A program made the position numbers and the translations under genes. A DNA stretch of 64,000 bases, taken from assembly GCA_047967505.1 (NCBI GenBank), contig CM106539.1; one strand, 5' to 3'. The notes under the pieces were generated by a model, which worked only from the letters and a program-made list of their open reading frames with translations, did no database searches and had not been told where the DNA came from. This DNA comes from Dipteris shenzhenensis. Taxonomy: Eukaryota; Polypodiophyta; Polypodiopsida; Gleicheniales. Positions 1 through 9,499 of the stretch are shown piece after piece. The first letter of the stretch is position 1, and each line of letters starts with the position of its first letter.

Positions 1-500
1 CACACGAGGAATGGTTAATTAGTGGTTGATTAGTTGCTTCTAATTCACTCACAAATTTGAAAGGAAAAATATATTATGCACATAAAATACTTACTTGGAG
101 CATCTTGTGCCAATCTTGAGATTTCAAGCCATATAATTGCTCTACACCTCTTTTCTTGCTCTTTGTAAAGGCCCCCTTCAAACACCTCATGCATCCAGTG
201 GGAGTACGAATTGTAGTGATAGCTTGCTTCACCGCCACCATCTCTAACTTTGATAACTTCCATGGTGCACGAGGTAAAAAAACATGCCCATTTGGCCTCT
301 CTTGTGGCCAAGCTTCACGCATCCTCCCTGTGGTATGTAGATCCTCCCTTATACCTGCGGAATCTCATGTCCCATTCAAATGTTCCCAAATGGTAGATGC
401 CACATTCTTGAAGATATGCATGGGATCAAGCAAGTGATTGATCTTGAGGTGGGACCAATATGGTAAACGATAAAAGATGGAGTATCTAAACAAAAGCTAG
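1..500 (-). pseudogene. CACTA Tnp2-type transposase, C-terminal fragment
   Basis: Minus-strand translation gives a run typical of the plant CACTA (En/Spm) transposase family Tnp2 (Transposase_21). A 'YWSHLKINHLLDPMHIFKNV' segment (about 470-405) is followed by a REDLH stretch, 'LPRAPWKLSKLEM' and 'GLKSQDWHKMLQ' (about 140-100), matching the family's order of LDxMHIxKNV, LPxAxFxLxKxE and GLKSHDxHxLMQ. An in-frame stop lies in the middle (near 350) and the fragment runs off the left edge of the window. Family members cut and paste CACTA elements from the nucleus. It lies beyond the end of the inverted duplication that follows, so it probably belongs to a different CACTA copy. Broken, presumably inactive. 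Confidence 0.6.
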
Positions 501-944
501 TGTTAGCGGGCAATCTTTATTTCCAGACAATATAGCACACAATAGTTACAAATCCTTACCGACTCATGCCAAGTGGTGGAGAAGTCGTGGAACCGTCCCA
601 AATTCTCATCCAATCTCCTGCAGTGAGTGATTGTGAGGGGCAACATATCTTGGATGATTAGGTGGGAGAAATCGATGGTGATTCTCATAGATAACCTTAT
701 TCAATGCGTCTGCCCGTGAGGCAACAAGTGAAGGACCACAAACAAGACATGCATGGTAACCCGATGTAGTGAGACCTGAACAATAGACACAATTAATAGT
801 TGAAGGTGGGCTTAGGCTGCCACATCCTTTGCCTACTCATAATTAGAAGAGCAATGCTTACCTGAACACTCGCCATAGCCTAGGAAGTCATGCATTGCCC
901 ACATCAAGACTGCTTTGCAGTTGAAGTCTCGTGATGAGGGAGGC
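501..944. other. No convincing gene; degenerate sequence
   Basis: Between the Tnp2 fragment and the outer end of the inverted duplication I see no coding segment I can assign. Splice-like or decayed continuation of the Tnp2 fragment is possible at 500-690, but the translation there does not match the family clearly. Confidence 0.4.
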
Positions 945-1014
945 ATGCTCACATTACAACAAGACAAAGCACCCATAGACGTGCACACAAACGCATTTAC
1001 TGAACTTAAAAAAA

Positions 1015-1290
1015 AACTTACGGGCACGTCTATCTGCACGTCTATTTCTACGTCTAGAGACCCGCGTCTAACATGAGTGCATCTATATAGCAGACAGACG
1101 CGCATCTAGATGCGTAAATAGACGCTCTACTAAAAATTTTAAAAACAGACATACGCATCGTTAAATGCGTGTATAGATGCGTTTATAAACGTACTTATGG
1201 ACACGCTTATAGACGCACAAATAAATGCTTCTCGAACAGACAGACGCGTATATAGACACGTTTATAGACGCACTGATAGACATGCTATAT
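1015..1290. repeat. CACTA subterminal repeat cluster, left outer
   Basis: Dense array of variants of a near-palindromic motif of the kind GCGTCTATAGACGCG, spaced every 10-30 bases in both orientations. CACTA elements carry such short subterminal motifs as binding sites for TnpA. The matching cluster of the right arm is at 8940-9130 plus 9376-9490. Confidence 0.65.
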
Positions 1291-1605
1291 AATATTTGTT
1301 TTTTAATTTACAAAAAGCTGTGTATGTTGTGTATGCTATATAGTTACAAGAATCCCATTTCCACATTGTGTAATTCAATTCTTACAGCCAACCGCATTTT
1401 AATTACAATTCCAAATAAAATATTACAACTCCAAAACGCAATAAAATTGAAAGCTCAAAAAGTGCTTGTATGTACATATAGCACGAAGCTAAGCCACGTC
1501 ATGTGGCTTCAAGTTCCAAAAATAATAGGAGTGTATATACAAGAGGCACGAAGCCAAGCCAGTGGCTTTAAGTACAAAAAAGAGTAGCTAGCACTACTTC
1601 TATGA

Positions 1606-2965
1606 CTAATCCTCGCTCCCTTCCACGCTCCCTTCTGCACTCCCTTCTGTGCTCCCTTCTCCGCCTCCTTCCTCCTCTTCTTCCTCGTCTTCTTGTGCAG
1701 GGACCTGTGAACAAGGGACAACATATATCAATGTATGAAAAATAAAATCTTTACTTATAATATTGACATTATTTAATTACTTTCAAATACCTCGGGGGCC
1801 GCTCCAGTAGCCTGGATATACTGCTCCTCAGTAATCAGCCCGTCATGATAGAAGTGTCTCCATGTATCTCCTCTGCGATGGTGGCGGTGGTAGGCTGTCT
1901 CGACAGGAGTAGGGTATCTGCCCACGATATCAAGCTGCAAGACGACACAATTTGCGGAGGGGTTAGTACAAAGAAACAACCTCCTAATAAACTACATAAG
2001 CAATATAATTTGAGATCGATACTTACAAATTGGGCCTCCCATGAATCAACACCCCCTGCTCCAAAATGCACGCTTCCATATTGCTCCATCTGGATCCTTT
2101 GTGCCTCCATGTGCAGACTAGGGTCCTCCCTCGCTGACTTCATTGCTTTCTGCCACTCATGCTTGTGAGTGATGTGGGGCGGGCCCCTTGGTGGTTGACC
2201 TCCCTCAAGCCTGGCAAGCTCCGCTAGTGCCTGCCTCTTAAGCGAAGATCTTTTTTTGCCAAGTACCGTAACAATCTTTGACTTGGCCCATTTATCTGTG
2301 AACTGACGATTGGGGGGGTTAGGATACCTAGAGCGAACAGCAGCGAGGGTCTGATCAGCCAACCTCTTTGGCTGGTCTTTGTAGTGGATAAAGCAATCTC
2401 TGTAATTGTTAGCAATTACAGAGCATGTAAAGGCCATGATGTCCTTCCCCCGTGCATCCATCAAGATGCCTCCTGTCTGAGTGATGTCATAGAATATCGT
2501 ACCATCACCCGGAGGCACATCTAAATCATCTGAATCATCATCGTCTCCACCACCACCCTCCCAAAGCACTGTGCCATGAATCCCCCACCGCTCTCCCTAC
2601 TACTACGCCTGCTACCGTGTCGTGTCGAGCTAGTATGCTGGCCACTCGTAGCTGGAGACTGCACGGGACTACGTGGACCACTCGTAGCTAGAGAACCGAG
2701 TCTCGACTGCACAGGAGTATGCCGACGGCTCTGCGAGACAGAAGGACCTCCTAACGGCATGGGGGAAGGGGCATAAGACAAAATGGCGGAAGGGACATAA
2801 GACGGCATGGGGGAAGGGGCATAAGACGGCATGGGAGATGGGCCCGTGCTATGTAGCCACCTGGGCTATGCTGACTCCACTGGGGTAATCTCTGCTAGTG
2901 TGGGGTGGTTTGGAGTCTGTAGTGCCGACTCCTGGGGGTGTTTAGAGTACCCATCATATACCTGT
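1606..2965 (-). pseudogene. TnpA-like CACTA accessory protein, left copy
   Basis: Three exons are visible on the minus strand. Exon 1 runs from about 2960 to 2027 with donor 'ttt|gtaagt'. Exon 2 is 1934-1791, ending GAG|GTATTT. Exon 3 is 1704-1606, an acidic EDEEEE tail with Gly/Ser repeats ending in TAG. The N-terminal part is a Pro/Ser-rich repeat (PSPMPSYVPS units, about 2830-2700). The core contains 'DARGKDIMAF', 'FTDKWAKSKIV' and 'GSVHFGAGGVDSWEAQF'. The last motif recalls the GSxxF box of plant PttA/En-Spm (Transposase_24) proteins. Exon 1 is split between frames near 2560 (a -1/+1 shift in the GGGGDDDD stretch) and near 2850-2960, so this copy is broken. Likely role: binding subterminal repeats. 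Confidence 0.6.
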
Positions 2966-3129
2966 ATAACTTCGTAGGACTAGGAGGGTGCCCTAAAAGG
3001 TTATATAAGTCCCTAAATATAGACTCCCGGAGATCAGGTGAGCCCAAAGAGCTTCTTGGCCACATGATGAACTGGAAGAAAGAAAAAAAGACGATTATTG
3101 ATGAGCTAAGAAGAAAGGGGAAGGGAAGA

Positions 3130-3310
3130 AAAGATTACTGTCGGAGCGCATCTATAGACGCGTCTGAGAAGCGCATCTATTTTTGCATATAACAACGCAT
3201 CTATAGACGCGGTTGTCTGTGTCTACACACAGGCTAGACGCGTGTCTAGACGCACCTATAGACACGATTTTAGACGTGCTCTGAGACGCGCCTATAGATG
3301 CGCTCTAACA
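3130..3310. repeat. Internal cluster of CACTA motif
   Basis: About a dozen TCTATAGACGC-like units including 'gcatctatagacgcgtctga' variants, upstream of the left TnpA-like gene and internal to the arm. The equivalent cluster in the right arm is 6450-6610. Confidence 0.6.
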
Positions 3311-3409
3311 AATGGACTTCTCTAAAAAGTAGAAGAGGACATGCGCCTGACACAAAAACGTAACACTGATACCCAAATCATGCGTTTCTTGGATATGAGA
3401 AAGTACAAA

Positions 3410-3540
3410 TCCAAAGAGAGCAAGCTTCCAAAAAAGATCTTGACTGCAAAAAGACTTACCTTGGATAGAGGTATGGAAGGTTCTTCTCCTTTTTCAAAGT
3501 TGCTTCTCTTCCTTGTTCACCCTCTTCTCCTTTAAGCTTG
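3410..3540 (-). other. Probable leader exon and 5' splice site, left TnpA
   Basis: On the minus strand a GA-rich leader ends 'cctctatccaag|gtaagt' with the donor at about 3463-3458, matching the right-arm leader at 6176-6304. The conserved strong donor in both arms suggests a non-coding first exon reading towards the TnpA-like coding exons. Confidence 0.4.
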
Positions 3541-3704
3541 GAAGTAAGTGTGGGTGCTTTCCTCTTAAGTGTAAGCTTGGAAGTAAGTGTGGGTGCCTTC
3601 CTCTTAAGCGTCGAAACTATGGATCTGCTAATAGCAAAGCAAGCAAGCCGCGCAAAGTATAAGTAATGTGAAGAAAAACACAGCAAGCACGCTAAAAGCA
3701 GATT

Positions 3705-3900
3705 AAAAAGTCGCATCTATAGGCGTGTCTAATAGTGCATCTATACACGCATCTAAATACACAGAACAGACGCGATTTTAGACGTGCTTTTAGACGTGCA
3801 CCATAGAACAGACAGACGTGGTTTTAGATGCGCTTATAGACGTGCACCACAGAACAGACAGATGCGATTTTAGACGCGCCTTTAGACGCGCCACAGAGTT
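3705..3900. promoter_or_regulatory. Divergent promoter region with motif cluster, left arm
   Basis: A third cluster of the TCTATAGACGC family lies between the left TnpA leader (minus) and the Tnp2 first exon (plus). The right arm has the same arrangement at 5865-6045. Placing the TnpA-binding motif in a bidirectional promoter would allow autoregulation, as known for TnpA in maize En/Spm; this is inference from position. Confidence 0.45.
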
Positions 3901-3952
3901 TAAAATTAAATATTTAAAGAAAAGCAAATTTTTTGGGTTGTTTGTTTGTAGG

Positions 3953-4442
3953 ATGTCTTCATCTTCAACAAGTAGCTCCAGTGAGGATGAATTCCTTCGT
4001 ATCCACCATCGCGAAATGTGGTTGGAGCAAAAAATCAAATGTATGTGTGATCGATGTCGAGGAAACATGTATCGAGCACACATGATTACACTCAATCACA
4101 TCTCAAAGTATGGAGAATGGGATGCGACCATAAACATGGTAAGTGTTAAAGAGTTAAGGTTGATTGAGATACCTATGGGTGTTCATATGTTTGAGTTATG
4201 ATCCCATTTTAATTTGATACAAGATGCAATGCCACACCCGCATATGTTGCCCTATGCTCGCCGCAAGGAGGCGAAGCGTCGGCGATATGAGGTGGGATCT
4301 TCAAGAGGGACCGTTACGGATGCATGGAGTGATGGTGATAGTAGCCCTCCACCATAACCTCATGAAGCCATGGAGAAGGAGGTGTTTGATGATATGGTGC
4401 GGGATTTATATGTCCATCAAGGGAGGGATGATAGCATGGAGC
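3953..4442 (+). pseudogene. Tnp2 transposase 5' exons, left truncated copy
   Basis: Exon 1 starts at ATG 3953, directly after an acceptor 'tttgtag|g', and encodes a Ser-rich start (MSSSSTSSSSEDEFL), then a CDRCRGN motif, ending at 4138 with AACATG|GTAAGT. The next exon begins after 'gatacaag' near 4223 with 'PHPHMLPYARR', then 'TVTDAWSDGDSSPPP', and carries an in-frame TAA shortly after this. Homology with the right-arm copy ends at 4442, so only the N-terminal transposase-associated part remains. Truncated and nonsense-bearing. Confidence 0.6.
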
Positions 4443-4456
4443 ACCTTGATACCTCT

Positions 4457-5808
4457 CTAAAGTATCTCTAGCTCATCAATCAAAGGCTCCAAATAAACAT
4501 CAGGATTTTTGACTTTATGTTTCCCTGGAATTAGAAGGGATAACATAACATGTCCTTTCTTAATTGCCATAGAGGGTGAAAGATTATAATTCACCAATAT
4601 CACTGGCCATACACTATAAGAGGTGCTTTTGAGACCAAATGGGTTCACACCGTCCATACCCAATCCAAGTCTCAAGCTCCTAGGTTCTTCCTTGAAGCTT
4701 AGCCATGTGTCTTCAATATGCTTCCACGCAAGAGTGTCTGCAAGAGTTCTCCACTTGCCATCAATTGATCGTGGGAGGAATGCCATGACATGAGCTCTGC
4801 AATGGATTTGCACTTGAACATATGTTGGATGCGAGGGATTATGGGAAAATGTCGCAGAACCTTATGAGGCACGTCCAAAGTTTTGAGATCTGCTCTATAT
4901 CTTGCCTCTCCACAAGTAAGGCACTCTCTTGCATCCTTATGTAGTCCACGAAACAAAACGCAATCGTTGACGCATGCATGGATGCGCTTGTAATCTAATC
5001 CTCCAAGAGAGGTCACATGTTGCCTTGCCATATCTCTTGAGGTCGGTAATTTATTCTCCCTTGGAAGCATTTTATACAATAGCCTGCATGTGAAAACCAT
5101 AAATGAGGAAAAGCATTCGAGTAATTGACCCACTAGCATAATTCACTATGTTTGCAAAATAGACTTTAAAGCTTATTTGAGTAATGCATTCAAACTTGCA
5201 TTGCTCCATCCATAGATGGTTTGCAAGTTTAGTAACTCAAGGAAGGCACGTAGAATAGAGAATGTGCACCCCTCAAACAGTGGAGTCAATGCTGCAGTAA
5301 AAAGATCGTCCTGCTCCATGCTATCATTTCTCCCTTCGGATTGATGGACATATAAATCCTACACCATATCATCAAACACCTCCTCCTCCACGGCTTCATG
5401 AGGTAATGGCGGAGGGCTACTATCACCATCACTCCAGGCATCCGTAACGGTCCCTCCTGAAGATCCCACCTCATATCGCCGATGCTTCGCCTCCTCACGA
5501 CGAGCATAGGGCAACATATGTGGGTGTGGCACTACATCTTGTATCAAATTAAAATGGGATCATAACTCAAACATATGAACACCCATAGGTATCTCAATCA
5601 ACCTTAACTCTTTAACACTTACCATGTTTATGATCGCATCCCATTCTCCCTACTTTGAGATGTGATTGTGTGTAATCCTGCATGCATGATACATGTTTCC
5701 TCGACATCGATCATACATACATTTTATTTTTTGCTCCAACCACATTTCGCGATGGTGGATATAGAGGAATTCATCCTCACTGGAGCTACTTGTTGAAGAT
5801 GAAGACAT
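4457..5808 (-). pseudogene. CACTA Tnp2-like transposase (Transposase_21), right copy
   Basis: The minus-strand gene starts at ATG 5808-5806 after an acceptor. It reads through the Ser-rich N-terminus, then 'PHPHMLPYARR' (about 5540), an acidic stretch, and 'LFEGCTFSILRAFLELLNL' (about 5270). Next come 'LDYKRIHACVNDCVLFR' (about 5000), 'KVLRHFPIIPRIQHMF' (about 4845) and, in another frame, 'RLGLGMDGVNPFG' with 'LSLLIPGKHKVKNPDVYLEP' (4680-4480). These are hallmark blocks of Tnp2 in correct order. A frameshift near 4800, stops around 5170-5350 and loss of everything after 'PLIDELEIL' at 4457 make it non-functional. The remaining C-terminal half would lie beyond the inversion junction. Confidence 0.75.
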
Positions 5809-5864
5809 CCTATAAATAAACAACCCAAAAAATTTGCTCTTGTATTAAATATTTAATCTTCAAA

Positions 5865-6045
5865 CTCTGTGGCGTGTCTAATACCGTGTTTGTCTGTTTT
5901 GTGGTGCACGTCTAAAAACACGTCTAAAACCGCATCTGTCTGTGTGGTGCATTGTAGACGCACAATTAAATGCCTATTTAGACGTGTATATAGACGCGCA
6001 ATCAAACGCAACTATAGACACGCTTATAGACGAGATTTTCAAACC
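5865..6045. promoter_or_regulatory. Divergent promoter region with motif cluster, right arm
   Basis: Cluster of TCTATAGACGC-like motifs between the Tnp2 start (minus, 5808) and the TnpA leader (plus, about 6176). Counterpart of 3705-3900. Confidence 0.45.
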
Positions 6046-6175
6046 TACTTTTAGCATGCTTGCTTTTCTTCACTTACTTTTAGCGTCATGCGACTTACTT
6101 TGCTATTAACAGACACAGTTCCAAGCATCCACACTTATCTCCAAGCACCCACACTTATTTCCAAGCTTACACAGT

Positions 6176-6304
6176 CATCTCCAAGCACATAAGAGAAGAG
6201 GGTGAACAAGGAAGAGAAGAAAGAGAAGCAAAGGGTGAACAAGGAAGAGAAAAAAGAGAAGAAGCTTTGAAGAAGGACAAGAAGCTTCCATACCTCTATC
6301 CAAG
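6176..6304 (+). other. Probable non-coding leader exon of right TnpA gene
   Basis: GA-rich leader with repeated 'agggtgaacaaggaagagaa' units ends 'tatccaag|gtaagtct', a consensus 5' splice site. The sequence is conserved in the opposite arm, which supports a real transcribed exon rather than chance. Confidence 0.4.
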
Positions 6305-6449
6305 GTAAGTCTCTTTACGGTTGATCTTCTTTGAAAGTTGCTCTCTTTGGATTCGTCCTTTGTCGTATCCAAGAAACGAATGTTTTTGGTACTAGTGTTG
6401 TGCTTTTGTGTTGGGCACATGTCCTTTTTGAGTTTTTAGAATAGTCCGT

Positions 6450-6610
6450 CTGTCAGAGCGCATCTATAGATGCATCAAAGAGTGCGTCTAAAAGCACGTC
6501 TAAGGGCGCATCTAAGAGCGCGTCTATAGACGCATCTACTCTATTTTTTGGAAATAGATAGCCGCATCTATAGACGCACTATTATATGCGAAGATAGACG
6601 CACTTTGTTA
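6450..6610. repeat. Internal cluster of CACTA motif, right arm
   Basis: Run of 'gcatctatagatgc' and 'gcgtctatagacgc' type units, counterpart of 3130-3310. Confidence 0.6.
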
Positions 6611-6625
6611 TGTTGCCTTGACCTA

Positions 6626-7135
6626 GCCTTCCCTTCCCTTCCCTTCCCTTTCATTTCCTTTCTCTTTCCTCTTCCCTTTCCCTTTCCACTTCCACTTCCA
6701 AGAAAAGGATTGCATATTGAATGATGGAAATAAGTGATTGCATGAATGAATTAGAAAGGGATTGCATGAATGATGGAAAGGGATTGCATGATTGAAGAAG
6801 GGGATTGCATGAATGATGGAAAGGGAAAGCATGATTGAAAAAAGGGATTGCACTCTATATTTTCCTCTCTTTTTCCTTCTCTTTTATCCTCTCTTTCCTT
6901 CTCTTTTCGTCTCTCTTTTTCTCTCTTATCTCCTTTCTCCTCTCTTTTATCCCCACTTTTTCTCTCTTTTTCTCCTCTCTTTTCCTATCCTTTCTCCTCT
7001 CTTTTATCTCCACTTTTTCTCTCTTTTTCTCCTCTCTTTTCCTCTCCTTCCTCCTCTCTTTTATCCCCACTTTTCCTCTCTTTTCTACTCTCTTTCCTTC
7101 TCTCTTTTTCTCTTCTTTTTCTCTTCTCAGCTCAT
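6626..7135 (+). repeat. Right-arm-specific pyrimidine tract and short repeats
   Basis: 'cccttcccttccc' repeats (6627-6690) are followed by four or five copies of 'gggattgcatgaatgatgg' (6700-6850). Then comes an almost pure C/T run (6855-7125) with internal repeats of 'tcctctcttttatccccac'. Most of this block is missing from the left arm, which shows only a short equivalent near 3090-3130. Long open frames here are a by-product of the low complexity. Confidence 0.6.
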
Positions 7136-7239
7136 CAATAATCTTCTTTTTTTCTTTTTTCCAGTTCATCATGTGGCCATGAAGCTCTTCAGGCTCACCT
7201 GATCTTTGGGAGACCATCTTTTAGGAGTTATATAACCTT

Positions 7240-8635
7240 TTGGGGCACCCTCCCAGTCCTGGGGAGTTATATGGCTACATGACGGGTACTCTAAACACCT
7301 CCCAGGAGTTGGCACTACAGACTCCAAACCACCCCAACCCCACACCAGCTGAGATTACCCCAATGGAGTCTACACAGCCCAGCCGGCTACACAGCCGAGC
7401 CCCTTCCCCCATGCCGTCCTTTGTCCCTTCCCCCATACGATCCTATGTCCCTTCCCCCATGCCGTCAGAAGTTCCTTCTACCTCGCAGAGCCGTCAACAT
7501 ACTCCTGTGCAGTCGAGACTCAGTTCTCCAGCTACGAGTGGTCCACGTAGTCCCGTGTAGTCGAGAGTCGCTTCTCCAACTACAAGTGGCTAGCGTACTA
7601 GCTCGACACGACATAATAGCAAGCATAGTAGCAGGGAGAGCGGTGGGGGATGCATGGCACAGTGCTTTGGGAGGGGTGGTGGTGGGGACGAGGATGATTT
7701 AGATGATTTAGACATGCCTTCAGGTGATGGTACGATCTACTATGACATCACTCAAACACGAGGCATCTTGATGGATGCACGCGGGAAGGATATCATGGCC
7801 TTCATGCACTCTGTAATTGCTAACAATTACAAAGATTGCTTTATTCACTATAAAGACGATCCAAAGAGGTTGGCTGATGAGACCCTCGTTGTTGTTCGCT
7901 CTAGGTATCCTAACCCCCTCAATGTTCAGTTCACAGATAAATGGGCCAAGTCAAAGATTGTTACGATATTTGGCAATAAAAGATCTTCGCTTAAGAGGCA
8001 GGCACTTGTAGAGCTTGCTAGGCTTGAGGGAGGTCAACCACCAAGGGGCCCACCCCACACCGCTCACAAGCGTGAGTGGAAGAAAGCAATGAAGTTAGCA
8101 AAGGAGGAACCCAGTCTGCAACACGTGGAGGCACGAAGGATCCAAATGGAGCAATATGGAAGCGTCCATTTTGGAGCAGGGTGTGTTGAATCATGGGAGG
8201 CCCAATTTGTAAGTATCGGTCTCAAATTATATTGTTTATGTAGTTTATTAGGAGGTTGTTTCTTTGTACTAACCCCTTCGCAAATTGTGTCATCTTGCAG
8301 CTTGATATCGTGGGCAGGTACCCTACTGATCCTGTCAAGACAGCCTACCACTGCCACCATCGTAGAGGAGATACATGGAGGCACTTCTATAATGACGGGT
8401 TGATTACTGAGGAGCAGTATATCTGGGCTACTGGAGTGCCCCCCGAGGTATTTGAAAGTAATTAAATAATGTCAATATTATAAGTAAAGATTTGATTTTT
8501 CATACATTGATATATGTTGTCCCTTGTTTACAGGACCCTGCACAAGAAGATGAGGAAGAAGATGAGGAAGGAGGTGGAGAAGGGAGCACAAAAGGGAGCG
8601 CAGAAGGGAGCGAGGATGTGGAGAACTTAGATTAG
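7240..8635 (+). pseudogene. TnpA-like CACTA accessory protein, right copy
   Basis: Exon 1 (about 7240-8208) begins with a Pro/Ser-rich region with PSPMPS repeats, then the core 'DARGKDIMAF', 'FTDKWAKSKIV', 'GSVHFGAGCVESWEAQF'. The donor is at 8209 (gtaagt). Exon 2 is 8301-8447, flanked by 'ttgcag' and GAG|GTATTT. Exon 3 is 8534-8635, an acidic EDEEEDEEGGG tail ending TAG. The N-terminal part has in-frame stops at about 7558 and 7591, so the long frame from 7654 is only the C-terminal two thirds. Gene order and splice sites match the left copy. Expected role: binding subterminal motifs; it has no catalytic motif of its own. Confidence 0.6.
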
Positions 8636-8939
8636 TCGTAGAAGTAGTGCTAGCTACTCTTTTTTGTACTTAAAGCCACTGGCTTGGCTTCGTGCCTCTT
8701 GTATATACACTCCTCTTATTTTTGGTACTTGAAGCCACAGGATGTGGCTTAGCATTTTGGAGTTGTAATGTTTTATTTGAAATTGTAATTGTCGGCTATA
8801 GACGTGCTTGCAAGAGTGCTAATTAAAATGTGGTTGGCTATAAGAATTGTATTACACAATGTGGAAATGGGATTCTTGTAACTACATAGCATACACAACA
8901 TACACAGCATTCTGTTTAAGCACACAAAATTTAAAAAAT

Positions 8940-9130
8940 ATTATGTAGTGCATCTATCAGGGCATTTTTAAATGCATCTACATACGTGCCTGTCTGTTCG
9001 AGAAGCGTCTATAGGCGCATCTATAAACGCATCTATAAATGCATCTATAAACGCGTCTATAAATGCGTCTGTCTGTTTTTTAAATTTTCTAGCAGAGCAT
9101 TTATTTATGCATCTATATGCGCGTCTGTCT
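8940..9130. repeat. CACTA subterminal repeat cluster, right outer (part 1)
   Basis: Regular 'gcgtctataaacgcatctataaatgc' units. The cluster resumes at 9376-9490 after being split by the MITE, so the MITE inserted into an existing CACTA end. Confidence 0.65.
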
Positions 9131-9375
9131 CTCGGGGGGGTCACTATGTATAAACCCTCTATATCACGTGCATTCAAGGACTATTTCTAAAATCCCTTAT
9201 TTGTAAAATTTTCATTAATAAAATGTACCCTTTTTCTATACAAATCTGTAAAATTTTCCCAAAATTGTTTTAAATACTCCCTTATGTAAATTAACTTTTG
9301 TAAAAATTAGATATTAAAAATGTCCTTCTATTGAACTCACATGATAGGGTTACATATGATGAGTGACCCCCCCAG
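9131..9375. mobile_element. 245-bp MITE, copy A
   Basis: Begins 'ctcgggggggtcactatg' and ends 'gatgagtgacccccccag', giving terminal inverted repeats built on GGGGGGTCACT. It is flanked by 'gtctgtct' on both sides (9123-9130 and 9376-9383), an 8-bp or imperfect 9-10-bp target duplication. It contains no coding potential and is AT-rich inside. A near-identical copy in the reverse orientation lies at 29453-29697 with the same length. The TIR plus ~9-10-bp duplication suggests mobilisation by a Mutator-like or similar transposase (inference). Confidence 0.8.
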
Positions 9376-9497
9376 GTCTGTCTGCTATATAGATGCGCCT
9401 TTAGATGCAGGTCTGTAGACGTGCAAATAGACGCACTCGTAAGTTTTTTTTAGTTGAGTAAATGCGTCTGTGTGCGTGTCTGTAGGTACTTTGTCTT
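9376..9497. repeat. CACTA subterminal repeat cluster, right outer (part 2)
   Basis: Continuation of the motif cluster after the MITE, ending in the 'ctttgtcttgttgt' sequence shared with the left arm at about 950. Confidence 0.6.
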
Positions 9498-9499
9498 GT

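Larger units (their letters stand above)
945..4442 (-). repeat. Left arm of large inverted repeat
   Basis: Reverse-complement homologue of 5325-9510, covering the subterminal repeats, TnpA-like gene, leader exon, divergent promoter and Tnp2 exons. The inner homology limit is the 'gatagcatggagca' string at about 4429-4442, after which the two arms differ completely. Confidence 0.75.

Noticed and set aside
1225-1587. 120-codon frame in the subterminal region
   Set aside because: Begins in CACTA repeat motifs and has no homologue in the right arm's equivalent position.
6813-7217. Phe/Leu/Ser-rich 'membrane protein' frames
   Set aside because: Pyrimidine-tract artefact in an insertion absent from the other arm.
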